Shown here: piece by piece, positions 15,620-24,300 of the stretch
How positions within the stretch are numbered: position 1 is the first letter of the stretch
Layout of the letters: each line of letters starts with the position of its first letter
Source: an uncultured Eubacteriales bacterium
GTDB lineage: Bacteria > Bacillota > Sulfobacillia > UBA995 > UBA9673
Direction: 5' to 3'
Length of the DNA stretch: 39,866 nt
NCBI GenBank assembly: GCA_913063835.1
Contig: CAJXZV010000009.1
Coordinates: forward strand, 1 to 39,866
The notes under the pieces: model-generated
The model's input: the letters and a program-made list of their open reading frames with translations, nothing else
What the model was told of the DNA's origin: nothing
Database searches by the model: none
Program-made: the position numbers and the translations under genes

Positions 15620-16048
15620 GTGCCGAGAGGTGACAGGACGGGACCGGCGGGTTTCGGTCCGATGACCGGTCGCGGCCTCGGGTACTGCGCGGGGAACGTC
15701 GTTCCCGGCTTCATGGTCGGACCCGGCTGGGGCTATGGGCCCGGCTGGGGCCGAGGCTGGAGTCGCGGCCGGGGTCGCTGGTGGGGCCGCGGCCGCGGCG
15801 CCGCTTGGGGCCGCGGGTGGGGCTTTCGTGCAGGCTACTTCGGCCCTTGGGGACCCTGGGCGTCTCCGGGCTGGTACCCCGGTCCGGGCGCCTACCCCGC
15901 GCCCTACCCGACCTACGCGGGCGACCTGCCGTCGGAGGAGGAGGTCCTTAGGCGCGAGGCCGAGGCCCTGAAAGAGCAGCTGGAAGCCGTCGAGGCCCGC
16001 CTGGAAGAAATCAGTCGCGGAGACGACCGTGACGACGATGACGGATAG
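15620..16048 (+). CDS. DUF5320-type Gly/Arg/Trp-rich protein
   Basis: The protein has 142 residues. The N-terminus MPRGDRTGPAGFGPMTGRGL followed by GYC is the signature of DUF5320 proteins (MP--D-TGP-G-GPMTGRG-G-C). A repetitive Gly/Trp/Arg/Tyr segment follows (about 30-105), then a charged coiled-coil (about 105-138: EEEVLRREAEALKEQLEAV). These proteins accompany NifX/Mrp genes in anaerobes, but their function is unknown. GTG 15620 follows GAGGAGGGA. It is the first gene of the operon and overlaps the next gene by 20 bases. Low-complexity composition is normal for the family. Confidence 0.75.
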   Translation: MPRGDRTGPAGFGPMTGRGLGYCAGNVVPGFMVGPGWGYGPGWGRGWSRGRGRWWGRGRGAAWGRGWGFRAGYFGPWGPWASPGWYPGPGAYPAPYPTYAGDLPSEEEVLRREAEALKEQLEAVEARLEEISRGDDRDDDDG

Positions 16049-16943
16049 GGCCGACAGGCGGGTGATCATCTCGGTGGCGAGCGGGAAGGGCGGGACGGGA
16101 AAGACCACCCTCGCGGTCAATCTCGCCCTCGCCCTTTCCGCCTTCCATGATGTCCGGCTTATCGACGCCGACGTCGAGGAGCCCAACGCCCATATCTTCT
16201 TGAGGCCGGACCTCGAGGGAAGCCGCACCGTGGAGTTGCCTGTCCCCGAGGTCGACAAAGACCGCTGCCGCTTCTGCGGCCGGTGCGCCGAGGTCTGCGC
16301 CTACGGGGCCGTCACGGTCATAGCCGACAGCGTTCTCGTGTTCCCCGAACTCTGTCACGGGTGCGGTGGCTGCACCCTGCTCTGCCCGGAGAAGGCCGTG
16401 ACCGAGCGCCCCCGGGCCATCGGCGTCGTCGAGTGGGGCCGGGCCGGTGAGGTCGCCTTCGTCCACGGCCGGCTGAATCCCGGAGAAGCCCTGGTTCCGC
16501 CGGTGACCCGGGCGGTCAAGGAGTTCATCAGGCCCGGCGGGGTCACCATCATCGACGCCCCTCCTGGAACAGCGTGTCCGGCCGTGGCCGCGGTCTCGGG
16601 CAGCGACTACTGTGTCCTGGTCACGGAGCCGACCCCCTTCGGTCTGAATGACCTGGCTCTGGCCGTCGAGATGGTCCGGAAACTCGGCCTCCCGGCCGGC
16701 GTCGTGATCAACCGGTTCGACCTGGGTGACCGACGCGTCGAAGACTACTGCGCCCGGCAGCGCCTTCCGGTCCTCGGGCGTATTCCCTTCGACCGGAAGC
16801 TGGCCGAAGCCTACGCGCGGGGGCGGACGGCCGTGGACGACCTGCCCGGCTGGCGGGACCGGTTCAGCGCCCTCGGCCGGGAGATTCTCGAGAGGGCCTC
16901 CAATGGTCGACGGCCGCGCATCTCGGATGTGAGCGACCCGTGA
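16029..16943 (+). CDS. MinD-superfamily P-loop ATPase with inserted 2[4Fe-4S] ferredoxin
   Basis: The 304-residue protein has a deviant Walker A motif SGKGGTGKTT (18-27) and the MinD-type DADVEEPNAH. It contains an inserted ferredoxin with Cys 80, 83, 86, 90 and Cys 109, 112, 115, 119. The switch segment IIDAPPGTACP confirms the SIMIBI/MinD class. Such ATPases with ferredoxins are thought to help assemble or deliver metal-sulfur clusters and occur in the ORP gene cluster of sulfate reducers. GTG 16029 has GGAG six bases upstream; ATG 16038 is an alternative. It overlaps the next gene by 4 bases and forms a tandem paralogous pair with it. Confidence 0.88.
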   Translation: MTTMTDRADRRVIISVASGKGGTGKTTLAVNLALALSAFHDVRLIDADVEEPNAHIFLRPDLEGSRTVELPVPEVDKDRCRFCGRCAEVCAYGAVTVIADSVLVFPELCHGCGGCTLLCPEKAVTERPRAIGVVEWGRAGEVAFVHGRLNPGEALVPPVTRAVKEFIRPGGVTIIDAPPGTACPAVAAVSGSDYCVLVTEPTPFGLNDLALAVEMVRKLGLPAGVVINRFDLGDRRVEDYCARQRLPVLGRIPFDRKLAEAYARGRTAVDDLPGWRDRFSALGREILERASNGRRPRISDVSDP

Positions 16944-17866
16944 CACAACACCTCAAGCCCGAACGAGCCGGCCTCGACGAGCTCGTCATCATCAGCGGGA
17001 AGGGCGGCACAGGGAAGACCAGCATCGCGGCTTCTCTGGCCGTGCTCGCCCGCGGGACCGCCGTCCTCGCCGACTGTGATGTAGATGCGGCCAACCTCGG
17101 TCTCATCCTCCGGCCGACTGTCCGCGAGGAACACGAATTCATGGCTTCCAAGCTGGCCTTCATCGATCAAGACAAGTGCGAGGGCTGCGGCACGTGTCTT
17201 GAGGTCTGCCGGAGCCACGCCATCGAGGACTCCGGAGGCAGACCGGCGGTCAACGAGTACGCCTGCGAAGGCTGTGGCGTGTGCTTCCATGTGTGCCCTG
17301 CCGGCGCCGTCGAGATGCGGGACGTCGTCTCGGGTCGCTGGTTCGTCTCTGAGACACCCTACGGCCCGCTCGTCCACGCCCGCCTGGGACCCGGGGAGGA
17401 GAACTCGGGCAAGCTGGTCACCCTCGTTCGGCGCAAGGCGGCGGAGATGGCCGAGGCCCAGGGGAAGGACCTCATCATCATCGACGGGCCTCCTGGTATC
17501 GGTTGTCCGGTCATCGCCTGCCTCTCAGGTGCGAGCCGGGCCCTCATCGTCACCGAGCCGACCCTGGCCGGCCTCCACGACATGGAAAGGGTCCTCGAGG
17601 TGTGCCACCACTTCGAGGTGCCGGCTCAGGTCGTCATAAATCGTTTCGACATCGACGAAGCCAACACACGGCGCATAAGGGAACGCTGCTCCGCCCGCGG
17701 AATCGAGGTTGTCGCCCTCATCCCCTTCGACACCGAGGTCACCCGGGCGGCCGTGCGGGGTATGACCATCGTCGAGGCCTCCGACGGCCGGACGGCCCGC
17801 TGTATCCGCGCCCTCTGGGAGAAACTGAATTCAGAAAGACCCGAAGCGACACCAAAAGGACGGTGA
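16940..17866 (+). CDS. Second MinD-superfamily ATPase with inserted ferredoxin
   Basis: The 308-residue paralogue of the preceding gene has Walker A ISGKGGTGKTS (18-28), CDVDAANLGL and two cluster motifs at the same residue numbers (Cys 80, 83, 86, 90; 109, 112, 115, 119). It also has IIIDGPPGIGCPV. The equal placement of the cysteines shows that the pair arose by duplication and probably forms a heterodimer. Its start GTG overlaps the preceding TGA. The expected role is nucleotide-dependent handling of an Fe-S or heterometal cluster together with the Mrp and NifX proteins downstream. Confidence 0.88.
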   Translation: MTQHLKPERAGLDELVIISGKGGTGKTSIAASLAVLARGTAVLADCDVDAANLGLILRPTVREEHEFMASKLAFIDQDKCEGCGTCLEVCRSHAIEDSGGRPAVNEYACEGCGVCFHVCPAGAVEMRDVVSGRWFVSETPYGPLVHARLGPGEENSGKLVTLVRRKAAEMAEAQGKDLIIIDGPPGIGCPVIACLSGASRALIVTEPTLAGLHDMERVLEVCHHFEVPAQVVINRFDIDEANTRRIRERCSARGIEVVALIPFDTEVTRAAVRGMTIVEASDGRTARCIRALWEKLNSERPEATPKGR

Positions 17867-17873
17867 TGGTCTC

Positions 17874-18773
17874 ATGGCCGAAGCCGGCAACCAGACGCAG
17901 ACACCGGTACGTGAACAGGAAGACACCGTGCCCTCCGAGGACGCAGAAAGACAGGGTCGCCCTAAGAAACTCCCGGTCCCGGAGCACAGCCGCATCCAGC
18001 GCGTGGTCGCCGTGATGAGCGGAAAGGGCGGAGTCGGCAAATCGTCCGTTGCGGCACTTCTGGCCGTCGCCCTGTCGAAAGAAGGCTACCGGGTCGGCGT
18101 CCTGGACGCGGATGTGACGGGACCGAGCATCCCCAAGCTCTTCGGAGTCACCGAGCGCGCCGGCGCTCTGGGGTTCGGAATTCTGCCTCCGAGGACGCGG
18201 GGGGGCATCGAGGTGATGTCCCTGAACCTCTTCCTCCCCCACGAGGACGACCCGGTCATCTGGCGCGGCCCCCTCATCTCCAACGCGGTCAAGCAGTTCT
18301 GGACCGACGTCATCTGGGGCGACCTCGACTACCTCGTGGTCGACCTCCCCCCCGGCACGGGAGACGCACCGCTGACCGTCCTCCAGGCCATCCCCCTGGA
18401 CGGCGTGATCATCGTCACTTCCCCTCAAGACCTCGCCGCCATGGTGGTCAAGAAAGCCATCAAGATGGCCCAGGCCTTGGATGTCCCCATACTCGGCCTC
18501 GTCGAGAACATGACTTCCGTCCGCTGTCCCAGTTGCGGCGAGGAGATAAGGGTCTTCGGCCCGAGCCGCGCCCCGGAGATAGAGAGGTCGACAGGGGTCA
18601 GGTCGCTGGGAGAGCTTCCGCTCGACCCGGCCATCTCGGACTACGGTGACCGCGGGGAGATCGAGAAGTACGAGGTCGACTTCCTGAAGACCGTCGCCTC
18701 GCTCCTCCCCGTGGAGCGCAGCACGTCAGACGCAAAGCGTCGAGAAAGCGACAAGGAGGTGCCGAAGACATGA
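17874..18773 (+). CDS. Mrp/Nbp35-family Fe-S carrier ATPase (ApbC-like)
   Basis: The 299-residue protein has MSGKGGVGKSS (48-58), GVLDADVTGPSIPKLFG and the Mrp hallmark VVDLPPGTGDAPLTV. It also has VENMTSVRCPSCGEE with Cys218 and Cys221. That CxxC binds a bridging [4Fe-4S] cluster across the dimer in the Mrp/Nbp35 family, which transfers Fe-S clusters to target proteins. The first 38 residues are a polar, probably disordered leader. It starts eight bases after the previous gene and overlaps the next by 4 bases, so it is tightly coupled to the NifX-like genes. Confidence 0.92.
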   Translation: MAEAGNQTQTPVREQEDTVPSEDAERQGRPKKLPVPEHSRIQRVVAVMSGKGGVGKSSVAALLAVALSKEGYRVGVLDADVTGPSIPKLFGVTERAGALGFGILPPRTRGGIEVMSLNLFLPHEDDPVIWRGPLISNAVKQFWTDVIWGDLDYLVVDLPPGTGDAPLTVLQAIPLDGVIIVTSPQDLAAMVVKKAIKMAQALDVPILGLVENMTSVRCPSCGEEIRVFGPSRAPEIERSTGVRSLGELPLDPAISDYGDRGEIEKYEVDFLKTVASLLPVERSTSDAKRRESDKEVPKT

Positions 18774-19174
18774 AGGTGGCCGTATCGTCGCAAGGTCCCG
18801 ACCTGGAATCCCCGGTCGACCCGAGGTTCGGCCGGTGCGCCTACTTCATCATCGTCGACCCGGAGACCCGCGAGTACGAGGCGGTGGCCAACCCGGGGGT
18901 CCAGGCGGCGCACGGTGTAGGGACACAGGCCGCCCAGGTCGTGGGAAGCCGCGGGGTCGGGGCCGTCATCACCGGGAACATCGGCCCGAACCCGATGCGA
19001 GCCCTCTCCGCCGCAGGCATCGAGGTCTACGCCGGAGCCGGTGGGACCGTGGCCCAAGCCCTGGACGCCTATGTCAGCGGGAACCTTACCAAGGTCTCGT
19101 CGCCGACCGTCGCGACCCACTCCGGTCTCGGGCGTGGAGGCGGCGGGGGCCGCCGCCGGTTCAGCACCTCCTGA
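18770..19174 (+). CDS. NifX/NafY-like (dinitrogenase Fe-Mo cofactor biosynthesis) protein
   Basis: The protein has 134 residues. VDPRFGRCAYFIIVD, AAQVVGSRGVGAVITGNIGP, and AGGTVAQALDAYVSG mark the Nitro_FeMo-Co domain (about 1-110). The fold is RNase-H-like and carries metal-sulfur clusters, as NifX, NifB C-terminus and ORP do. The C-terminal 20 residues are Gly/Arg rich. No nitrogenase gene is present, so a role in nitrogen fixation is not implied. The start overlaps the Mrp gene. Confidence 0.88.
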   Translation: MKVAVSSQGPDLESPVDPRFGRCAYFIIVDPETREYEAVANPGVQAAHGVGTQAAQVVGSRGVGAVITGNIGPNPMRALSAAGIEVYAGAGGTVAQALDAYVSGNLTKVSSPTVATHSGLGRGGGGGRRRFSTS

Positions 19175-19212
19175 CCGGCGGACCCTGATTCGAGCGCTTG
19201 GAGGGATCATTC

Positions 19213-19614
19213 ATGAAGATTGCCGTAGCCACGGACGGCGCGGTAGTCGCCGCCCACTTCGGCCGCTGCCCCGCCTACACGACTTTCGTCGTCGAAGACG
19301 GTGAGATCGTCAACAGGCTTGTCGTCCCCAACCCCGGCCACGAGCCGGGCCGGCTCCCCCGCTACCTCGCCGACCTCGGGGTCGACGTCATCGTCGCCGG
19401 CGGGATGGGAAGGAGAGCCCAGGCCCTTTTCGCCCAGCAGGGCATCGAGACCGTCGTCGGGGCCAGCGGCCCGGTGGACGAGGTCGTCCGAGCCTTCCTG
19501 GCCGGCCGGCTCGAGACGGGACCGAGTCTTTGTGACCACGGCCCGCCGGCCGAAGGTGCCTGCTCCCACCCTGGCGGCCACCGCTGCCGGGAGAACCACG
19601 GAACGGGAGGCTGA
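19213..19614 (+). CDS. Second NifX-like protein with Cys/His-rich tail
   Basis: The protein has 133 residues. KIAVATDGAVVAAHFGRCPA, then VDVIVAGGMGRRAQALFAQQ and IETVVGASGPVDEVVRAFLA define the Nitro_FeMo-Co domain (1-105). The tail, with Cys and His in LCDHGPPAEGACSHPGGHRC, looks like a metal-binding extension absent from the first copy. ATG 19213 has GGAGGG upstream; TTG 19198 is an unlikely alternative. With the first copy it probably gives two cluster carriers or a carrier and an acceptor. Confidence 0.86.
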   Translation: MKIAVATDGAVVAAHFGRCPAYTTFVVEDGEIVNRLVVPNPGHEPGRLPRYLADLGVDVIVAGGMGRRAQALFAQQGIETVVGASGPVDEVVRAFLAGRLETGPSLCDHGPPAEGACSHPGGHRCRENHGTGG

Positions 19615-19619
19615 CAAGG

Positions 19620-19853
19620 ATGCCTGATTTCGACGGGACGGGGCCTCGCGGCCGCGGGCCCGGAACAGGCCGCGGCCGCGGACCCTGCCGGCGGTCCGCG
19701 GCCGGCCGAGGAGGACGGTGGGCGATACCGGCCGCCGCGTGGGGTCTTCTCGACCTGGTCCTCGGTCGGGGCCTCGCGAGCCGGGGCGGTCGCGGGAACG
19801 CAGGCCGGAAAGGCAGGCCCCGGGGCGGCCGCGGGGGCGCGGGCAACCCCTGA
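19620..19853 (+). CDS. Short DUF5320-type protein
   Basis: The protein has 77 residues and begins MPDFDGTGPRGRGPGTGRGR, a clear DUF5320 start. A basic region, one hydrophobic stretch (about 33-49: WAIPAAAWGLLDLVLGR) and a Gly/Arg-rich end follow. It is a second, shorter member of the family in this operon. It starts five bases after the NifX-like gene. The function is unknown; such proteins track with NifX/Mrp gene sets. Confidence 0.7.
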   Translation: MPDFDGTGPRGRGPGTGRGRGPCRRSAAGRGGRWAIPAAAWGLLDLVLGRGLASRGGRGNAGRKGRPRGGRGGAGNP

Positions 19854-19963
19854 CAGGGGCGAAGGGACCTCTTGACTGGGCATAGAACACAAGGGACACA
19901 CCACAACCGCAGGCAGCCGTGTGAGCCCCCGAGGCGATGACCACGGCACCGGGAGGAATGGGA

Positions 19964-20407
19964 TTGCCTCGGCCACGCAAACCCCGCTTCGTCGAGTTTC
20001 TCCCCGACGTGACCTACTTCAAGCCCGCCGGGGTCCCGATGGCCGCTCTCGACGAGGTGCGCCTCGGAGTGGACGAACTCGAGGCCCTGCGCCTCAAGGA
20101 CCTCGAAGGGCTCGACCAGGAGGAGTGCGCCAGGCGCATGAACCTGGCCCAGAGCACCTTCCAGCGCCTGCTGGCCGGCGCGCGCGAGAAGCTCACGCGC
20201 GGGATTGTCCAAGGCAAGGCCATCCGCATCGAGGGCGGCGACTACCGCTTCGTCGCCCGCACCTTTTTCTGCCCGGAATGCGGCAGCCGCTGGAGACGTG
20301 AGGCGCCGCCTCCACCGGAGGCCCCTGAGACCTGTCCTGCCTGCGGGAACCCTGACATCACCCCCCGCTGGCGGGGAGGGCGGCGACACCGGCGGAGGGG
20401 ACGCTGA
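19964..20407 (+). CDS. DUF134-family DNA-binding protein with zinc ribbon
   Basis: The protein has 147 residues. [40 protein letters not shown], and [20 protein letters not shown] identify DUF134. These proteins carry a sigma-70 region 4-like helix-turn-helix (about 52-75). A zinc ribbon follows with Cys 103, 106, 124 and 127. TTG 19964 fits the family start (MPRPRKP) and has GGAGG seven bases upstream; ATG 19937 and ATG 19958 are in frame. As the last gene of the operon it is the best candidate for its regulator, possibly acting at the palindrome near 15511. The basic tail may aid DNA binding. Confidence 0.82.
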   Translation: MPRPRKPRFVEFLPDVTYFKPAGVPMAALDEVRLGVDELEALRLKDLEGLDQEECARRMNLAQSTFQRLLAGAREKLTRGIVQGKAIRIEGGDYRFVARTFFCPECGSRWRREAPPPPEAPETCPACGNPDITPRWRGGRRHRRRGR

Positions 20408-20446
20408 CGAAGCGCCCGGCGACGCGGCCTGACCTCCACGGGCCCG

Positions 20447-21166
20447 TCAGGTGGTGAGATAGGTCTCGATCTGACGGGTGTGGTACCTCTCGTGCCAGGC
20501 CATCCGGCGCAGGACCTTCCTCGCCGTCCACGTCTCCGAATGCGGCTCGTGGCGGGTCGTGCGCTGGCGGTCCTCATCGCTGAGCTCATCGAGCCGTTCG
20601 AGGCACAGCCGCCTGACCTCGGCCAGCCGCTCCAGGATGGGCAGTCTCGGCTGCGCGTACTGCTCCCAGAGAGCCTTCGTCACCGCCTCCGGCGGCTCGA
20701 GACGCACGATGTAGTAGGCTTCGGCGCTCGCGATGTGCCCGAGGATCTCCCCGATGGTCCGCTTGCCTTTCCCCGGCCGCCAGCCGAAGGCCGCGTCAGG
20801 TAGCCGCTTCACGAGGTCGAGGAGGGTCTTCCGGGAAGCCTCGAGGTGTCGCCGGATGAACGACAGATACTCGTCGTCCAGGGGGACCATCTCCGGACCG
20901 CTGATGGCCTCGGTCTCACCCGCGGCCACCGGGACGTCCACGGTCACCGCACCGACCACCTCCACCGGGGGGTTGCCGGCCGGCTCGACCTCTAGTCCCA
21001 CCCTCCGGGCCCACTCGAGTTCCGCCTCCAGACGGAGCGGGGACAGAGAGACGGCTATCTCGCGCGACGGCGCCTTGAACCCGACGCCGGGCAGCTCCGG
21101 ACAGTGGACCATGCACCAGCCGTCTTTGGCACCGATCTCGAGGTACAGGCGGTAAACCTTGCTCAC
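20447..21166 (-). CDS. HicB-like domain fused to a DinB-family domain
   Basis: This protein of 239 residues has two parts. Residues 1-65 (YRLYLEIGAKDGWCMVHCPE, LPGVGFKAPSREIAV) resemble a HicB-like partial RNase H fold. Residues about 100-239 (LSFIRRHLEASRKTLLDLVK, GEILGHIASAEAYYIVRLE, KVLRRMAWHERYHTRQIETY) are a DinB/YfiT four-helix bundle. Its histidines (HIASAE and HERYH) could bind a metal. DinB proteins act as thiol transferases or are uncharacterised. GTG 21166 has GGGGGAG nine bases upstream; an ATG at 21253 lies in poor sequence. It is convergent with the DUF134 gene. I cannot assign a reaction. Confidence 0.7.
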   Translation of the reverse strand: MSKVYRLYLEIGAKDGWCMVHCPELPGVGFKAPSREIAVSLSPLRLEAELEWARRVGLEVEPAGNPPVEVVGAVTVDVPVAAGETEAISGPEMVPLDDEYLSFIRRHLEASRKTLLDLVKRLPDAAFGWRPGKGKRTIGEILGHIASAEAYYIVRLEPPEAVTKALWEQYAQPRLPILERLAEVRRLCLERLDELSDEDRQRTTRHEPHSETWTARKVLRRMAWHERYHTRQIETYLTT

Positions 21167-21326
21167 GTCGTCCACTCCCCCAGGGTCGTCTTCTTCAGGC
21201 TCTGCACCGTCCCGGCGCTCCGCGTCGCGGGCCGGGATGGAGGAGTTCAACAAGAAGGCGGCCCTACCTCTTTTGGGGGCAGGACCGCCGGGCTGAAGCC
21301 TCCACGACCGCAGGCCGACGCGACGG

Positions 21327-24300
21327 CTAGGTCGCGACCCCTCTCAACACGGCCTCCACCGACGCCCTCATCTGGTCGTCCCGGTAGCACGGCAAGGTTA
21401 TGGCGTGACCGGGGCACTCGGCCGCACAGGTCCCGCACCCGCGGCACTGGACAGGATCGATCTCGGCCACACCCCGCTCGTTTATGGCCGGCACGCCGAA
21501 CGGGCAGACCCGGACGCAGGTGAGGCAGGCGGCACACTTCGTCTCCTCGACCGTGGCCACGATGCCCCCGGCCATGAGGGATTCCTTGGCCAGGATGGTG
21601 GCCGCTCTGGCCGCCGCTCCCTGGGCCTGCAGGAGGGTCTCGCCTATGGTCTTGGGAGCGTGCGCCCCCCCGCAGAGGAAGACCCCCTGTGTTGTGAGGT
21701 CCATCGGCGCCAGCTTGGCGTGGGTCTCGACGAAGAAGCCGTCTTCGTTCAGTCCCACCTTCAGACGGTTGGCCAGCGCCGCCGCCCCCTCGGACGGGAC
21801 GACACCCACGGAGAGGACGACCAGGTCGACCGGAAGGTGGATGTCGGACGCGAGGTCGCTGTCGGCCACGGTCACGAGCGGCCGGCCGTCGGACGCCTCG
21901 GAGATGACCGGGGGCCGCCCGTCGCCGCGCCTGATGAAGACGACCCCCGCCTCACGCGCCCGCCGGTAGGCGTCCTCGCGGAAGCCGTAGGTCCTGACGT
22001 CGCGGTGGATGATGAAGACCTCGGCCTCGGGGTTCCGCTCCTTGATGAGCAGGGCGTCCTTGATTGCCTGCGAGCAGCACGTCCTTGAGCAGTAGTTCGC
22101 CGGCCGGTCCTCGCCCCGCGAGCCCACGCACTGGACGAAGACCACCCGGCCGAGAGTCTCGAGCCATCCCTCGCCTTCCTCGCAGAGTCTTCTCTCGAAA
22201 TCGAGGCGCGTGATGACGGCCGGGTTCTTCCCGTAGAGAGGGTAGGGGCCGGGGGTGGGGCGGTAGGCCTCGTGGCCCGTCGCCACGATGAGGACCCCGT
22301 GCTCCACGGTGAGGCCCTCCTCTCCGGAGCCGCCCGGACCCACGCCGCGGACCTCGCCGCCGGCGCCGTCTCCCGCCGTCGCCGCCGGCCTCAGCCTCGA
22401 GGTGAAGTGGCCGGCATGACCTGAGAACTCAGCGAGTTCATAGCCCGTCAGGACGGTTATGAGCGGGTCGGCCTCGACGCGCCCGACCAGGCTGTCTGAC
22501 AGCGCCCGGACGTCAGCCACCTCCAGGGTCGAGTGAAGGTGCCTTAGGTTGCCCCCGAGGCGGCCTTCCCGCTCGACGAGCGTCACCGGGAAGCCGGCCC
22601 CGGCCAGGGAGAGGGCCGCGGCGAGGCCCGCCGGCCCGCCTCCGAGCACGAGGGCCCGGTTGACAACCGGGACGGGGAACATCGTCAGGGGCTCCAGGAG
22701 ACGGGCCTTGGCCACCGCGGCCGCGACGAGCTCCTTGGCCTTGGCCGTCGCCGCCGCCTTGGAGCCTTTGTGGACCCAGGAGCACTCCTCCCTGATGTTC
22801 ACCATGTGGAAGAGGAACTGGTTGAGCCCGGCTTCACGCATCATCTCGCGGAAGAGGGGACCGTGAGTCCTGACCGTGCACGAGGCGACCACGACCCGGT
22901 TGAGGCGGTGCTTTGCGATGAGCTCCTTGATGGCCCCGATGGAGTCCTGCGAGCACGTGTAGAGGAACTCTTCGGCGCACACCACCCCGGGTAGGGCCCT
23001 GACGGCCTCCACCACGGCCGGGACGTCGACGACCGAGGCGATGTTGATCCCGCACCGGCAGACGATGACCCCGACGCGGGGCTCCTCCCCGCTGACGTCC
23101 CGCTCGGGCGGGAAGGTCTTCGTCCGGGCCAGGGTCCCCCGGGCCAGGGCCAGGAGCCCCCCGGCCGCTCCGGCGGCGGCGCTGCCGCTCATAACCGTCT
23201 CGGGGATGTCCTTCGGGCCCTGGAAGGCCCCGGCCACGAAGACCCCGGGCCGTGTCGTCCGGCACGGGTCGAGACCGGCGAGCCCCTTCCCGACCCCCGA
23301 GGCTCCGGCCCCCGCGGAGGACGGGTGGTCCTGTGGGAGGTCCTCCGCATAGCCGTGCGGCCCGAGGTCGATCCCGGCCGCCTCCGCCAATCTGTCCGCC
23401 TCCTCCGGCGGCCGGAGGCCCGTGGCCAGGACCACGAGGTCGAACTCTTCCTCCGAGACCCGCCCGTCAGGGCCTGTCCAGGTGACGAGCAGATTGCCCG
23501 TGGCGGGGTCCTCCCGCACCGACGAGACGGCCGACCGGCGGAACACGACACCGTACTGCCGACGGGCCGACTCCACGTACCGGTCGAACCCCTTCCCGTG
23601 GGAGCGCAGGTCGATATAGAAGACCGTCGCCTGAACGTCGGGGTCGTGCTCCCTGGCGACGATGGCCTGCTTGGTCGAGAACATGCAGCAGACCGCGGAG
23701 CAGTACGGCTCGTGGGCCAGGTCGCGCGACCCCACGCACTGGATGAAGGCGATCCTCTTCGGGTGCCTTCCGTCACCGGGGCGCTCGAGGACCCCGGCCG
23801 TGGGGCCGGTCGAGCTGAGCATCCGTTCGAACTCGAGAGCGGTGACAACGTTGCGGTAGACGCCGTAGCCGTAGGCGGCCGCCGTCGGGTCGAAGGTGGA
23901 GTAGCCGGGAGCCAGGATGACCGCTCCCACCCTCAGCTCCACCGTCTCGCCCCGGTCGTCGTGGCGCACGGCCCGCTTCTCGCAGACCTTCTCACAGAGA
24001 AGGCACTCCGCGCACACCCCGCAGGCCAGGCACCGCCGGGCCTCGGCCACGGCCTCCTCCCGGCTGAGCCCGAGGCAGACCTCGTCGAAGCTCCGGCGGC
24101 GCGTGGCGGCCTCGAGCTTCCTCAAGCGCACCCGCGGCCTGGGGCTGACGCCCCTCGTGTCGATGTCGAGCTTCCGGACGGGTCCCGTCTCCCCGAAGGC
24201 GACCCGGAACTCCCGGCCCTCACGGAGGTCCATCCCCCGGAGGTAGCGGTGGATGGACTCCGCGGCCTCCTTGCCGGCGGCGACGGCCGCGACCACCGTG

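Noticed and set aside
15620-20407. Nitrogenase cofactor (nif) cluster
   Set aside because: NifX-like proteins alone do not indicate nitrogen fixation; no nifH, nifD, nifK, nifE, nifN or nifB is present.
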